A stretch of DNA of 6,489 nt. Source: an uncultured Erysipelotrichaceae bacterium. Lineage in GTDB: Bacteria; Bacillota_I; Bacilli_A; RF39; UBA660. The notes below the pieces were generated by a model. The model had not been told where the DNA came from. It ran no database searches and saw nothing but the letters and a program-made list of their open reading frames with translations. This document shows, piece after piece, positions 1 to 6,437 of this stretch. The stretch spans positions 1 to 6,489 of the forward strand of contig CADBRE010000080.1 of assembly GCA_902797005.1 (NCBI GenBank), in the 5' to 3' direction. Every line of letters begins with the position of its first letter. Within the stretch, counting starts at the first letter, position 1. A program made the position numbers and the translations under genes.

Positions 1-11
1 GTTTTATCTTA

Positions 12-611
12 CTATCTATTGTAGTATTCAACTATTAGAGATTCATTAATTTCAGCATTAAGTTCTTCTCTTTCAGGGTATCTTACATAAGTACCTTCTT
101 TTTTCTTAGAATCAAATGTAACATAACTAACTTTGTTTGTATTATTTTCTAAACATTCGTTAATTACTGGATGATTCATAGATGATTCTTTAACGCTTAC
201 TTTGTCTCCTGGTTTAACTTGGTAAGATGGGATATCTACTGATTTTCCATTTACTAAAATGTGTCCGTGGTTAACAATTTGTCTTGCAGCGCGTCTTGTT
301 TTAGCAAGTCCCATACGATATACTAAGTTATCAAGTCTGCTTTCTAACATAATTAATAGGTTAGTACCATGCATTCCTTCTTTTTTACCAGCAAGTTCAA
401 AAGTTCTTTTAAATTGCTTTTCAGTAAGTCCATACATAATTCTTACCTTTTGTTTTTCAGCTAATTGGATTCCGTATTCGCTTAGTTTCTTTCTGCTTGT
501 TCCATGTTGTCCTGGAGCAGAAGTTCTTTTTCTAAGTTCTTTACCAGTTTCAAGAGTTGAAAAACCTAATCTTCTAGATTTCTTAAAAGCAGGTCCTGTG
601 TATCTTGACAT
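12..611 (-). CDS. rpsD: 30S ribosomal protein S4
   Basis: S4 is a primary 16S rRNA-binding protein that nucleates assembly of the 30S body, contributes to decoding accuracy, and in many bacteria represses its own mRNA. The 199-residue product is the usual length for Bacilli. It opens with [16 protein letters not shown], has the basic APGQHG segment near residues 32-37, and carries the S4 RNA-binding domain at about residues 90-150 ([20 protein letters not shown], then [10 protein letters not shown] and the [10 protein letters not shown] turn). The N-terminal zinc-binding cysteines of some S4 proteins are absent; the only Cys is at 153, so this is the zinc-free type. I chose the ATG at 609-611 because AGGAGGAG (617-624) lies just upstream and the protein then starts as in relatives. 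The frame stays open upstream to a TTG at 681-683, but that extension has no good ribosome-binding site. The gene diverges from ezrA. Any terminator is beyond the left edge. Confidence 0.98.
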   Translation of the reverse strand: MSRYTGPAFKKSRRLGFSTLETGKELRKRTSAPGQHGTSRKKLSEYGIQLAEKQKVRIMYGLTEKQFKRTFELAGKKEGMHGTNLLIMLESRLDNLVYRMGLAKTRRAARQIVNHGHILVNGKSVDIPSYQVKPGDKVSVKESSMNHPVINECLENNTNKVSYVTFDSKKKEGTYVRYPEREELNAEINESLIVEYYNR

Positions 612-625
612 ATAAACTCCTCCTT

Positions 626-641
626 TTTCAAATATTTGAAA
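626..641 (-). repeat. 16-bp palindrome beside the rpsD Shine-Dalgarno
   Basis: TTTCAAATATTTGAAA is a perfect palindrome ending one base before the AGGAGGAG of rpsD (617-624). As RNA it can form a six-pair stem with an AUAU loop. After one mismatch, UCU on the 5' side could add pairs to AGG, reaching into the Shine-Dalgarno. It could therefore modulate rpsD translation, but such an AT-rich palindrome could also arise by chance. Confidence 0.4.
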
Positions 642-643
642 GA

Positions 644-682
644 GATGTTTATCCATATTCTCATAAATAGGGTGTTTATCCA
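644..682 (-). repeat. Short direct repeat in the rpsD leader
   Basis: On the plus strand, GATGTTTATCCA (644-655) and GGTGTTTATCCA (671-682) match at 11 of 12 positions and are offset by 27 nt. On the transcript both read TGGATAAACAYC. The ATAAAC core of either copy is complementary to GTTTAT at the loop and 3' arm of the leader hairpin (plus-strand 726-731), so either could form an alternative pairing. The repeat itself is clear; a function for it is speculative. Confidence 0.4.
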
Positions 683-717
683 AAGGTTTTCACTAATGGC
701 TTTAGTTACTTACCAAG

Positions 718-746
718 TTTAACTAATAAACGCGTTATTTACTAAA
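718..746 (-). promoter_or_regulatory. Central hairpin of the rpsD leader
   Basis: On the minus strand, TTTAGTAAATAA and TTATTAGTTAAA can pair around the 5-nt loop CGCGT. This gives a 12-position stem with one A/A mismatch and two G-U pairs. It sits inside the longer-range AATGGC/GCCATT stem, so the two together form a nested domain. There is no U-run after it, so it is not a terminator. It is probably part of the S4-responsive leader. Confidence 0.45.
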
Positions 747-774
747 TATAGCGGCCATTTCTTCCATGCAATAA

Positions 775-803
775 AGTATACTAAAAAATTGTGTAAATAT
801 CAA
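775..803 (-). promoter_or_regulatory. Sigma-A promoter of rpsD
   Basis: On the minus strand, TTGATA (798-803) and TATACT (775-780) are separated by exactly 17 bp. Each hexamer matches the housekeeping consensus at five of six positions. The predicted start is near 768. This is the strongest promoter-like sequence in the window, as expected for a ribosomal protein gene. Confidence 0.85.
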
Positions 804-817
804 GTATTTTATTTACA
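792..817. repeat. Operator-like dyad over the rpsD -35 region
   Basis: TGTAAAT (792-798) and ATTTACA (811-817) form a perfect 7-bp inverted repeat around 12 bp. The rpsD -35 box lies mostly inside the spacer, so a bound protein would block that promoter. I do not recognise the sequence as the site of a particular regulator. In DNA this AT-rich a dyad of this size can occur by chance. Confidence 0.3.
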
Positions 818-871
818 TTTCCTTTAAAAAATCACAAAAACAATAACTTTCTCTTTTAGAAAAAGTCCTTA

Positions 872-882
872 TGTGATAAAAT
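872..882 (+). promoter_or_regulatory. Possible extended -10 promoter of ezrA
   Basis: TGTGATAAAAT resembles an extended -10 element (TG, one base, then an A/T-rich hexamer) and lies about 25 nt before the ezrA start. No good -35 box is present; the nearest candidate is TTTAGA at 855-860. It is the best plus-strand promoter candidate in the 295-bp divergent region and would drive ezrA, ftsK and deoD. Confidence 0.4.
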
Positions 883-906
883 GTTTATTAGAGAGTAGGT
901 GGAATA

Positions 907-2625
907 ATGACATCAAGTGCAATAATATTTGGTGGTATTGTTATATATGTAATAGCTGTTGGTTTAATAGTAGGAACATTATATGGGCTTCAAGCTAGTA
1001 AAAAGAAATCAATGGAGAAGGATCTTTCTAAATTAGAGACTTTAAAAAATCTCATTATTTCTAGTGGAATATTATCTGAAATGGAAAAGGTTAAAGCTTT
1101 AATTGGTACTAAAAAGTTACAAGATAAGTATGATAAGTGGGAAAAGAGATATAAGAGAATAGAAGAAGAATCTATTCCTAAGTTAACTGATGAGCTTATG
1201 GAAGCAACTGCTTTAATTGAAGATAACAAGTTTAAAGAAGCAGGATATAGTTTGGCAAAAGCAGAGCTAGATATTTATTTTGTTAAGACTGATACTGAGT
1301 TATTACTTGAAGAAATTAAAGAATTAACTCAGAGTGAAGAAAGAAATAGGAAAGCTGTAACTAAATTAAAATCATTATATAGAGATGTTACTAGTAAATA
1401 TGTTAATCATAAAAAAGATTATGCTGGTATGGAAAACAATATAGACTTACAGTTTGAAAACATTAATAAATTATTGAGTGCTTTTGAAATAGCTATGGAA
1501 AAGAATGATTATGATGAAGTTAGTAAAATTGTTCATGCTTTAGATGATTTAATTAACAATATTAAGATTGTAATAGATGAAACTCCAACTGTAATATTAT
1601 TAGGTAAGATGGTTCTTCCTAAGAAAATATTGGATATTAAATCATATAGTACTAAAATGAAGAAAGATGGTTATAACATAGAATATATGAATATTGAGCA
1701 TAATATAGAAGAAGCTGAGAAGAAGATTAGTGATGTGTTTGACAGATTAAAGATGCTTAATTTAGAGGATTCTATATTTGAACTTAAAACTATACTTGAT
1801 TATTTTGAAAGTTTATATGTTGATTTTGATAAAGAAAAACAGAGTAAACTAGAATATGAAAAGTATATTGAACAGATTAATAAAAAGCTTGTTAGACTTA
1901 CTAAAGTTGTTAAAAATATACTTGAAGAAGTAGAGGAACTCAAAGAAACCTATGCTTTAACAGATGAAGAACTTAAGAGTTTAAGTGAAATTAATAATAG
2001 CTTAAATGCTGTTAAAGAAAACTATAAGACAGTATCTGATAGAACTTTAACTAAAATTACGCCTTATTCTCGTTTAGCTAAAGATTGTGATTTAATTAGT
2101 GTTAAACTTGCTAAAGTTGAAGATAAACTTGAAAGTGCAATTAAGTCATTAGGATCACTTAAAGAAGATGAACTAAGAGCTAGAGAACAACTTATAGAAA
2201 TAAGAAATATAATAAGGGATTCTATGTCTAAGATAAAGGATTATAAATTGCCTGTTATTCCTAAAGAATATTTTGTTGAGTTAGATGAAGCTAAGGAAGG
2301 ATTATCTCTTATACATGAAGAACTTGAAAGAAAACCTATAGTTATTAGTGAATTAAATACTAGGGTAGATACAGGAAGAGATCTTGTTTTAAAAGTGTAT
2401 AATTTATCTAGTGATTTAACTAAAGCAGCTAAAATGGCAGAAGCATCAATAGTTTATGGAAATAGATATAGAAGTACTTATAAAGAAGTAGATGCAGCAC
2501 TTACTAAGGCAGAGAATGAATACAATAAAGGTGAGTATAAAACTTCACTTGAAACTGCTTTAAATATACTTGAGTCAGTTGAACCAGGTATTCATAAGAA
2601 AATAGTAAGCGCATATGAAGTTTAG
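907..2625 (+). CDS. ezrA: Septation ring formation regulator EzrA
   Basis: EzrA is a membrane-anchored regulator of FtsZ in low-GC Gram-positives. It prevents extra Z-rings, sits at the division site, and links division to wall synthesis. The 572 residues are close to the usual length of about 560-575. One N-terminal membrane helix (about residues 5-30) is followed by a Lys-rich stop and then a long, charged, almost wholly helical cytoplasmic part typical of the spectrin-like EzrA arc. The family-specific C-terminal patch is clear: YGNRYR at about 517-522, followed by the A-E-x-x-Y-x-x-G-E-Y helical pair and VEPG near the end. The start is the ATG at 907, preceded by AGGTGG (897-902). The gene is divergent from rpsD, also a near neighbour in B. 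subtilis, and 11 nt upstream of ftsK, so the two are probably co-transcribed. Codons are A/T-ending with no sign of transfer. Confidence 0.95.
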   Translation: MTSSAIIFGGIVIYVIAVGLIVGTLYGLQASKKKSMEKDLSKLETLKNLIISSGILSEMEKVKALIGTKKLQDKYDKWEKRYKRIEEESIPKLTDELMEATALIEDNKFKEAGYSLAKAELDIYFVKTDTELLLEEIKELTQSEERNRKAVTKLKSLYRDVTSKYVNHKKDYAGMENNIDLQFENINKLLSAFEIAMEKNDYDEVSKIVHALDDLINNIKIVIDETPTVILLGKMVLPKKILDIKSYSTKMKKDGYNIEYMNIEHNIEEAEKKISDVFDRLKMLNLEDSIFELKTILDYFESLYVDFDKEKQSKLEYEKYIEQINKKLVRLTKVVKNILEEVEELKETYALTDEELKSLSEINNSLNAVKENYKTVSDRTLTKITPYSRLAKDCDLISVKLAKVEDKLESAIKSLGSLKEDELRAREQLIEIRNIIRDSMSKIKDYKLPVIPKEYFVELDEAKEGLSLIHEELERKPIVISELNTRVDTGRDLVLKVYNLSSDLTKAAKMAEASIVYGNRYRSTYKEVDAALTKAENEYNKGEYKTSLETALNILESVEPGIHKKIVSAYEV

Positions 2626-2630
2626 GGGTG
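2624..2630 (+). promoter_or_regulatory. Shine-Dalgarno that sets the ftsK start
   Basis: AGGGGTG overlaps the ezrA stop codon and lies 6 nt before the GTG at 2637. An earlier in-frame GTG at 2628 lies inside this ribosome-binding site and so cannot use it. This favours the GTG at 2637, which gives a product beginning MAKKK, as SpoIIIE does in B. subtilis. Confidence 0.7.
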
Positions 2631-2636
2631 AAAGAA

Positions 2637-4856
2637 GTGGCAAAGAAAAAAGTACAAAAAGAAGAAACTAAAGAACCTTTTAGATATACTAAAGAGTTTG
2701 AAGGACTTGCTTTAATTCTAGCAGGAGTTCTTGGCTTTGGTAATTTAGGATTGGTCGGTATGGTCATAAGAGATTTTGCCGTTTTCCTTTTTGGTTCATG
2801 GAATATTATGTTTTTTGTTATATGTGTAGTATTAGGCGGTTATTTATTAGCAACTAGAAAAAGTCCTAATTATTTTAGTGCTAGGTTACTAGGCATATAT
2901 GCATTTATAATAGTTATTTTAATGATGGCACATATAAATTATGTAAAAGATAATGAGTTAGTTGCAAAAGAGATTTTAAGTACAACTTTAGATAGCATAC
3001 TTTTAACATTTGATAATGCATCACTTGCTACTTATACTGGTGGTGGAATTATTGGCGCGGTGATTTGCTGGACATTTGTATCTTTGTTTGATATTACAGG
3101 TACATATATAGTAGGTGGGATACTACTTACATTTGGACTTATTATGATGTTTAATATTACTTTAGCTGATATATTTGCATCAATTATAAAATTATTTAAA
3201 CGAAATAAGAAAGCTGTTAGCGTTGAAGAAATGGCTAAGTTAGGTGCAGAAGAGCTTGATAAAGAAGAAGAACCCGAAGAAGAAAAGAAACTTGTAATTA
3301 CTAATATAAATGAAATAACTACTAAAGAAGCACCTATGACTCATTTAGAAGAAGTTACTTATAAAGAAGAACAAATTAAAGAAGAAACACCTTATGTACT
3401 TCCACCACTTGATTTATTAGTGGGAAGTAAAAACAGAGGCAAAGTTAATTCAACAGAGTTTATAACTAATAACAATAAGATACTTGAAAGAGTATTTAAT
3501 GATTTTGGAATAAGTGGAAGAGTAGTAGAAGTACATGTTGGACCTGCTGTAACACAGTATGAAATAGAACTAAAAGCTGGTACTAAAGTAAATAAAATCT
3601 TGTCAATTAATAGAGAAATAGCCCTTGCTCTAGCAGCAAAAGAAGTTAGAATACAAGCACCTATTCCAGGTAAAAGCACTATAGGAATTGAAATACCTAA
3701 TCCTACAACTAGTGAAGTTAAGATGAAAGATATCTTAGCAGGTGTACCAAAGAAACTAGATAATTCTAAATTATTAGCGCCACTTGGATTAGATATAATG
3801 GGTAACATACAATACTTTGAAATAAATAAAGCACCACATATGTTAGTTGCAGGTGCTACTGGATCAGGTAAGTCAGTATGTATTAACAATATAATAACTT
3901 CAATAATTATGAGAGCTAAACCAGATGAAGTTAAAATGATATTAGTGGATCCTAAAAAGGTTGAATTAAATTGCTATGAAGATATACCACATTTATTAAT
4001 GCCAGTTGTAACAGATCCTAAAAAAGCTGCAGTTGCACTTCAAAAAGTATGTATAGAAATGGATAGAAGATATGACTTGTTTGCTAATTCTGGTACTAGA
4101 AATATATCTTCTTATAATGAATATGTAGAAAAACATAAGGCGAGAAAACCTGAATTAGAAAAACTACCATTTATACTAGTAATAATAGATGAATTAGCTG
4201 ACCTTATGATGGTAGCTTCAAAAGAAGTAGAAGAAAGCATTATGAGAATAACACAGCTAGCGCGTGCAGCAGGTATACACCTTATAGTTGCAACTCAAAG
4301 ACCATCTACTGATGTAATAACAGGTATAATAAAATCTAATATTCCAACAAGAATAAGCTTCATGGTATCATCATTTGTAGACTCAAGAACAATACTAGAT
4401 ATGGGTGGAGCAGAAAAACTACTTGGTAAAGGTGATATGTTATTCTTACCACCTGGAGAACCTTCTCCAATAAGAATTCAAGGTTCGTTTGTATCAGATG
4501 AAGAAATAGCTAGAGTAGTTAACTTTGTTAAGTCTTCAGGAAGAAAACCTGTATTTGATGAAAATATGACTAATCTTGATAAATCACCTAAAGAAGAAGC
4601 AAAAGAAATAGAGATGCAAGAAAAAATGGATGCAGAAGATCCAATATTCAATGAAGCAGTAGAGTTTGCTGTTAGAACTGGTAAGATAAGTGCATCACTT
4701 TTACAAAGAAAGTTTAGACTAGGATATAACCGTGCAGCAAGACTAATAGACATAATGGAAGAAAAAGGAATAATCGGTCCACAAAATGGTTCAAAACCTA
4801 GAGAAGTATTAGTAAGGCTAGAAAACAACAATAATGAAGAAGGTGAAGAAGAATGA
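2637..4856 (+). CDS. ftsK: DNA translocase FtsK/SpoIIIE
   Basis: This is a hexameric, septum-anchored ATPase that pumps double-stranded DNA during division and, in spore formers, drives the chromosome into the forespore. From the GTG at 2637 it is 739 residues. About five hydrophobic segments (near 23-42, 55-72, 83-100, 136-152 and 155-175) form the membrane domain, followed by an acidic Glu-rich linker (about 190-265). The motor follows: GPAVTQYEIELKAG, APIPGKSTIGIEIPN, Walker A GATGSGKS at 406-413, Walker B ending in D518-E519, ARAAGIHLIVATQRPS, and DMGGAEKLLGKGDMLFLPPG. The C-terminal gamma winged helix (about 667-726, with RKFRLGYNRAARLID and GSKPREVLV) reads orientation sequences on the chromosome. 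All key ATPase residues are present. Similarity runs the full length to SpoIIIE, and the nearby sigG suggests a sporulation role. Whether a second FtsK-type paralogue exists elsewhere cannot be seen here. The stop overlaps deoD by 4 nt. Confidence 0.96.
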   Translation: MAKKKVQKEETKEPFRYTKEFEGLALILAGVLGFGNLGLVGMVIRDFAVFLFGSWNIMFFVICVVLGGYLLATRKSPNYFSARLLGIYAFIIVILMMAHINYVKDNELVAKEILSTTLDSILLTFDNASLATYTGGGIIGAVICWTFVSLFDITGTYIVGGILLTFGLIMMFNITLADIFASIIKLFKRNKKAVSVEEMAKLGAEELDKEEEPEEEKKLVITNINEITTKEAPMTHLEEVTYKEEQIKEETPYVLPPLDLLVGSKNRGKVNSTEFITNNNKILERVFNDFGISGRVVEVHVGPAVTQYEIELKAGTKVNKILSINREIALALAAKEVRIQAPIPGKSTIGIEIPNPTTSEVKMKDILAGVPKKLDNSKLLAPLGLDIMGNIQYFEINKAPHMLVAGATGSGKSVCINNIITSIIMRAKPDEVKMILVDPKKVELNCYEDIPHLLMPVVTDPKKAAVALQKVCIEMDRRYDLFANSGTRNISSYNEYVEKHKARKPELEKLPFILVIIDELADLMMVASKEVEESIMRITQLARAAGIHLIVATQRPSTDVITGIIKSNIPTRISFMVSSFVDSRTILDMGGAEKLLGKGDMLFLPPGEPSPIRIQGSFVSDEEIARVVNFVKSSGRKPVFDENMTNLDKSPKEEAKEIEMQEKMDAEDPIFNEAVEFAVRTGKISASLLQRKFRLGYNRAARLIDIMEEKGIIGPQNGSKPREVLVRLENNNNEEGEEE

Positions 4857-5560
4857 CACCACATATAGAAGCACAAATAAATGAAATCGCACCTTTAGTA
4901 ATCATGCCGGGTGATCCTAATAGATGTAAATATATAGCAGAAAAATATTTAACTGATGTAAAGTTAGTTAATGAGGTAAGAGGGGAGCTAGCTTACACAG
5001 GATATTACAAAAACAAACAAGTAACTATATTTTCTAGTGGAATGGGAATACCTTCAATGGGAATATACTCACATGAATTATTTACTGTTTATAATGTAAA
5101 AGCAATCATAAGAATAGGCTCAGCTGGATCTTACACAAAAGATTTAAATGTAAGAGACTTATTCCTAGCAACAAGTTCATACACTAATAGCAACTATGCA
5201 CTAGACTATAGTGGTTCTTCTGAAAAACAAGTATATTCTTCAAGCGAATTAAACGATGTAATAAAAGAAACATCAAAAGAACTAAACATGAATCTAGAAG
5301 AAGGAACTTGTCATTCAACTGAATCATTTTATACAAAAACACTTGATTTAGATAAAATAGTTAATGAATATAATTGCAAATGTGTTGAGATGGAAACATT
5401 TAGCTTATATTTAAATGCAAGAATATTAAATAAACAAGCAAGCGCTTTACTAACTATAAGTGATTCATTTATCACTAAAGAAGAGCTAAGTAGTGAAGAA
5501 AGAGAAAAATCTTTTGATGAAATGATAACTTTAGCACTTGAAAGCATAATTAAATTATAA
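4853..5560 (+). CDS. deoD: Purine nucleoside phosphorylase, DeoD type
   Basis: This cytosolic hexameric enzyme of purine salvage splits purine (deoxy)nucleosides with phosphate into the free base and (deoxy)ribose 1-phosphate. The 235 residues are the normal DeoD length and align with the E. coli enzyme without register shift at the active site: His4 (TPHI), Gly20 and Arg24 (MPGDPNR), Arg43 (VRGEL), Arg87 and Ser90 (IRIGSAG), Phe159-Tyr160, Glu179-Met180-Glu181 (VEMET), Ser203-Asp204, and Arg217. The catalytic Asp204 and Arg217 and the phosphate-binding arginines are all intact, so activity is expected. One deviation is SDS in place of the usual SDH at 203-205. The ATG overlaps the ftsK stop (ATGA), and AAGGTG (4840-4845) is well placed, so translation is probably coupled to ftsK. 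There is no obvious functional tie to the DNA pump beyond sharing the operon. Confidence 0.95.
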   Translation: MTPHIEAQINEIAPLVIMPGDPNRCKYIAEKYLTDVKLVNEVRGELAYTGYYKNKQVTIFSSGMGIPSMGIYSHELFTVYNVKAIIRIGSAGSYTKDLNVRDLFLATSSYTNSNYALDYSGSSEKQVYSSSELNDVIKETSKELNMNLEEGTCHSTESFYTKTLDLDKIVNEYNCKCVEMETFSLYLNARILNKQASALLTISDSFITKEELSSEEREKSFDEMITLALESIIKL

Positions 5561-5573
5561 ATGTATAAAACAT

Positions 5574-5605
5574 AATCCTTTCAGGCAATATTACTTGAAA
5601 GGATT
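5574..5605 (+). promoter_or_regulatory. RBS-occluding hairpin of the sigG leader
   Basis: AATCCTTTCAGG (5574-5585) pairs with CTTGAAAGGATT (5594-5605): 12 consecutive pairs, one of them G-U, around an 8-nt loop. The sigG Shine-Dalgarno GAAAGGA (5597-5603) lies wholly in the 3' arm and CCTTTC in the 5' arm acts as an anti-Shine-Dalgarno. In B. subtilis a conserved hairpin at the same place hides the sigG RBS and lowers translation, helping delay sigma-G; the same role is inferred here. A weak terminator for deoD is the alternative, but only short T runs follow and the ATG begins 6 nt after the stem. Confidence 0.8.
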
Positions 5606-5610
5606 TTATT

Positions 5611-6384
5611 ATGGCAAAGAATAAAGTAGAAATTACAGGTATTAATACTAGTAAGTTAAAGGTCTTAAAGCATGAAGAAATGATAGAGTTATTTAAAAGA
5701 TATCAAAGAGGAGATAAAGAAGCTAAGGAAGAGATTATTAACGGCAATTTAAAGCTAGTTTTATCTATTTTAAAGAAGTATCAGAATAAAGTAGATAATA
5801 TGGATGATCTGTTTCAAATAGGCGTAATTGGGCTTATTAAAGCTGCTGATAATTTTGATTTATCACATGAAGTTAGGTTTAGTACTTATGCTGTTTTAAT
5901 GATTGAAGGAGAGATTAAGAGGTATATTAGAGATAATAATAGTGTTAGAATTAGTAGAAGTATTAAAGATTTGGCTTATAAGATTTTAAGGTTTAAAGAA
6001 GATTATATGAATGAACACTTTAAAGAGGCAACAACAAGTGAAATTGCTAATGAGCTACATATAAGCGAATATGAAATTAATGAAGCTCTAATGTCTTTAA
6101 AAGAGCCTCAAAGCCTGTTTGAACCTATATACAATGATGGAGGAGATACTATATATTTAATGGATCAAATAGAAGATAAGAAAGAAAGTAAAGATTTAGA
6201 TGAGTTACTTAATATGAGAAGAGCATTAAATAAGATTAAAGAAAGAGAAAGAGATATACTTCTTAATAGATTTATTGTAGGAAAGACACAAACAGAAATA
6301 GCTAGTGAACTTAATATAAGTCAAGCACAGGTATCAAGACTTGAGAAAAATGCAATTAAAAATGTTAAAAGATTAATGAAGTAA
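5611..6384 (+). CDS. sigG: RNA polymerase sporulation-specific sigma factor G
   Basis: Sigma-G directs RNA polymerase to late forespore genes such as those for DNA-protecting small acid-soluble proteins and germination. The 257 residues are near the B. subtilis length of 260. The N-terminal signature NKVEITGINTSKLKVL is diagnostic for sigma-G over sigma-F and sigma-B. Region 2 spans about 46-113 (DLFQIG at 66-71, FSTYA at 90-94, then RYIRDNN). Region 3 includes SLFEPIYNDGGD at 168-179, another sigma-G hallmark. The region 4.2 helix-turn-helix is at about 224-251 (GKTQTEIASELNISQAQVSR). Asn44 matches the B. subtilis Asn45 reported to be needed for inhibition by the anti-sigma factor CsfB (Gin). 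Two prolines common in this family are replaced (AVLM for AVPM, DNNS for DNNP). The ATG is 7 nt from GAAAGGA, which is buried in a hairpin. No clear sigma-F or sigma-G promoter was found upstream. Confidence 0.95.
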   Translation: MAKNKVEITGINTSKLKVLKHEEMIELFKRYQRGDKEAKEEIINGNLKLVLSILKKYQNKVDNMDDLFQIGVIGLIKAADNFDLSHEVRFSTYAVLMIEGEIKRYIRDNNSVRISRSIKDLAYKILRFKEDYMNEHFKEATTSEIANELHISEYEINEALMSLKEPQSLFEPIYNDGGDTIYLMDQIEDKKESKDLDELLNMRRALNKIKERERDILLNRFIVGKTQTEIASELNISQAQVSRLEKNAIKNVKRLMK

Positions 6385-6437
6385 TTAATGTAAGTAAAAA
6401 AGAGTCATAAATTACAAATAAAATCATAGTAATCTAT

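Larger units (their letters stand above)
612..768 (-). promoter_or_regulatory. rpsD 5' leader, probable S4 autoregulatory RNA
   Basis: About 157 nt separate the predicted rpsD transcription start from its ATG, long for an ordinary leader. Read on the minus strand, it contains a 12-position hairpin (718-746), a 6-bp long-range stem AATGGC/GCCATT (759-754 with 700-695) that encloses that hairpin, a 12-nt near-repeat (644-655 and 671-682), and a palindrome abutting the Shine-Dalgarno (626-641). In B. subtilis, rpsD is known to be repressed by S4 through its structured leader. That this leader does the same is inferred from position and folding potential, not from a recognised consensus. Confidence 0.5.

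Noticed and set aside
259..615. 118-codon open frame on the plus strand opposite rpsD
   Set aside because: It is fully antisense to a certain ribosomal protein gene, resembles no family I know, and is rich in Leu, Ser and Cys as expected for a shadow frame.
612..683. N-terminal extension of rpsD by 24 codons from a TTG start
   Set aside because: The frame is open, but the extension has no ribosome-binding site, does not resemble S4, and lies before a strong AGGAGGAG placed for the ATG at 609-611. It is leader RNA.
812..840. Second ezrA promoter with TTTACA as -35
   Set aside because: The -35 is good, but no TATAAT-like hexamer occurs 16-18 nt downstream.
3392..3889. 165-codon minus-strand open frame inside ftsK
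   Set aside because: It is antisense to the conserved motor domain, and its composition follows from the A-rich codons on the other strand.
5544..5576. Possible sigma-F or sigma-G promoter for sigG (GCATA at 5544 with CATAAT at 5571)
   Set aside because: The spacing of about 22 nt is too wide, and starting from that -10 would remove the 5' arm of the RBS hairpin. A closer -10 (TATAAAAC at 5564) matches the consensus poorly.
5574..5610. Rho-independent terminator of deoD
   Set aside because: The stem is strong but followed by only short T runs broken by A, and it overlaps the sigG ribosome-binding site. A translational control element explains it better.
6404..6433. Sigma-E-like promoter for the SpoIIIAH-like gene (GTCATAA and CATAGTAAT)
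   Set aside because: The spacing of about 14 is attractive, but the -10 matches only in CATA and the start would fall at the Shine-Dalgarno itself, leaving no usable leader.
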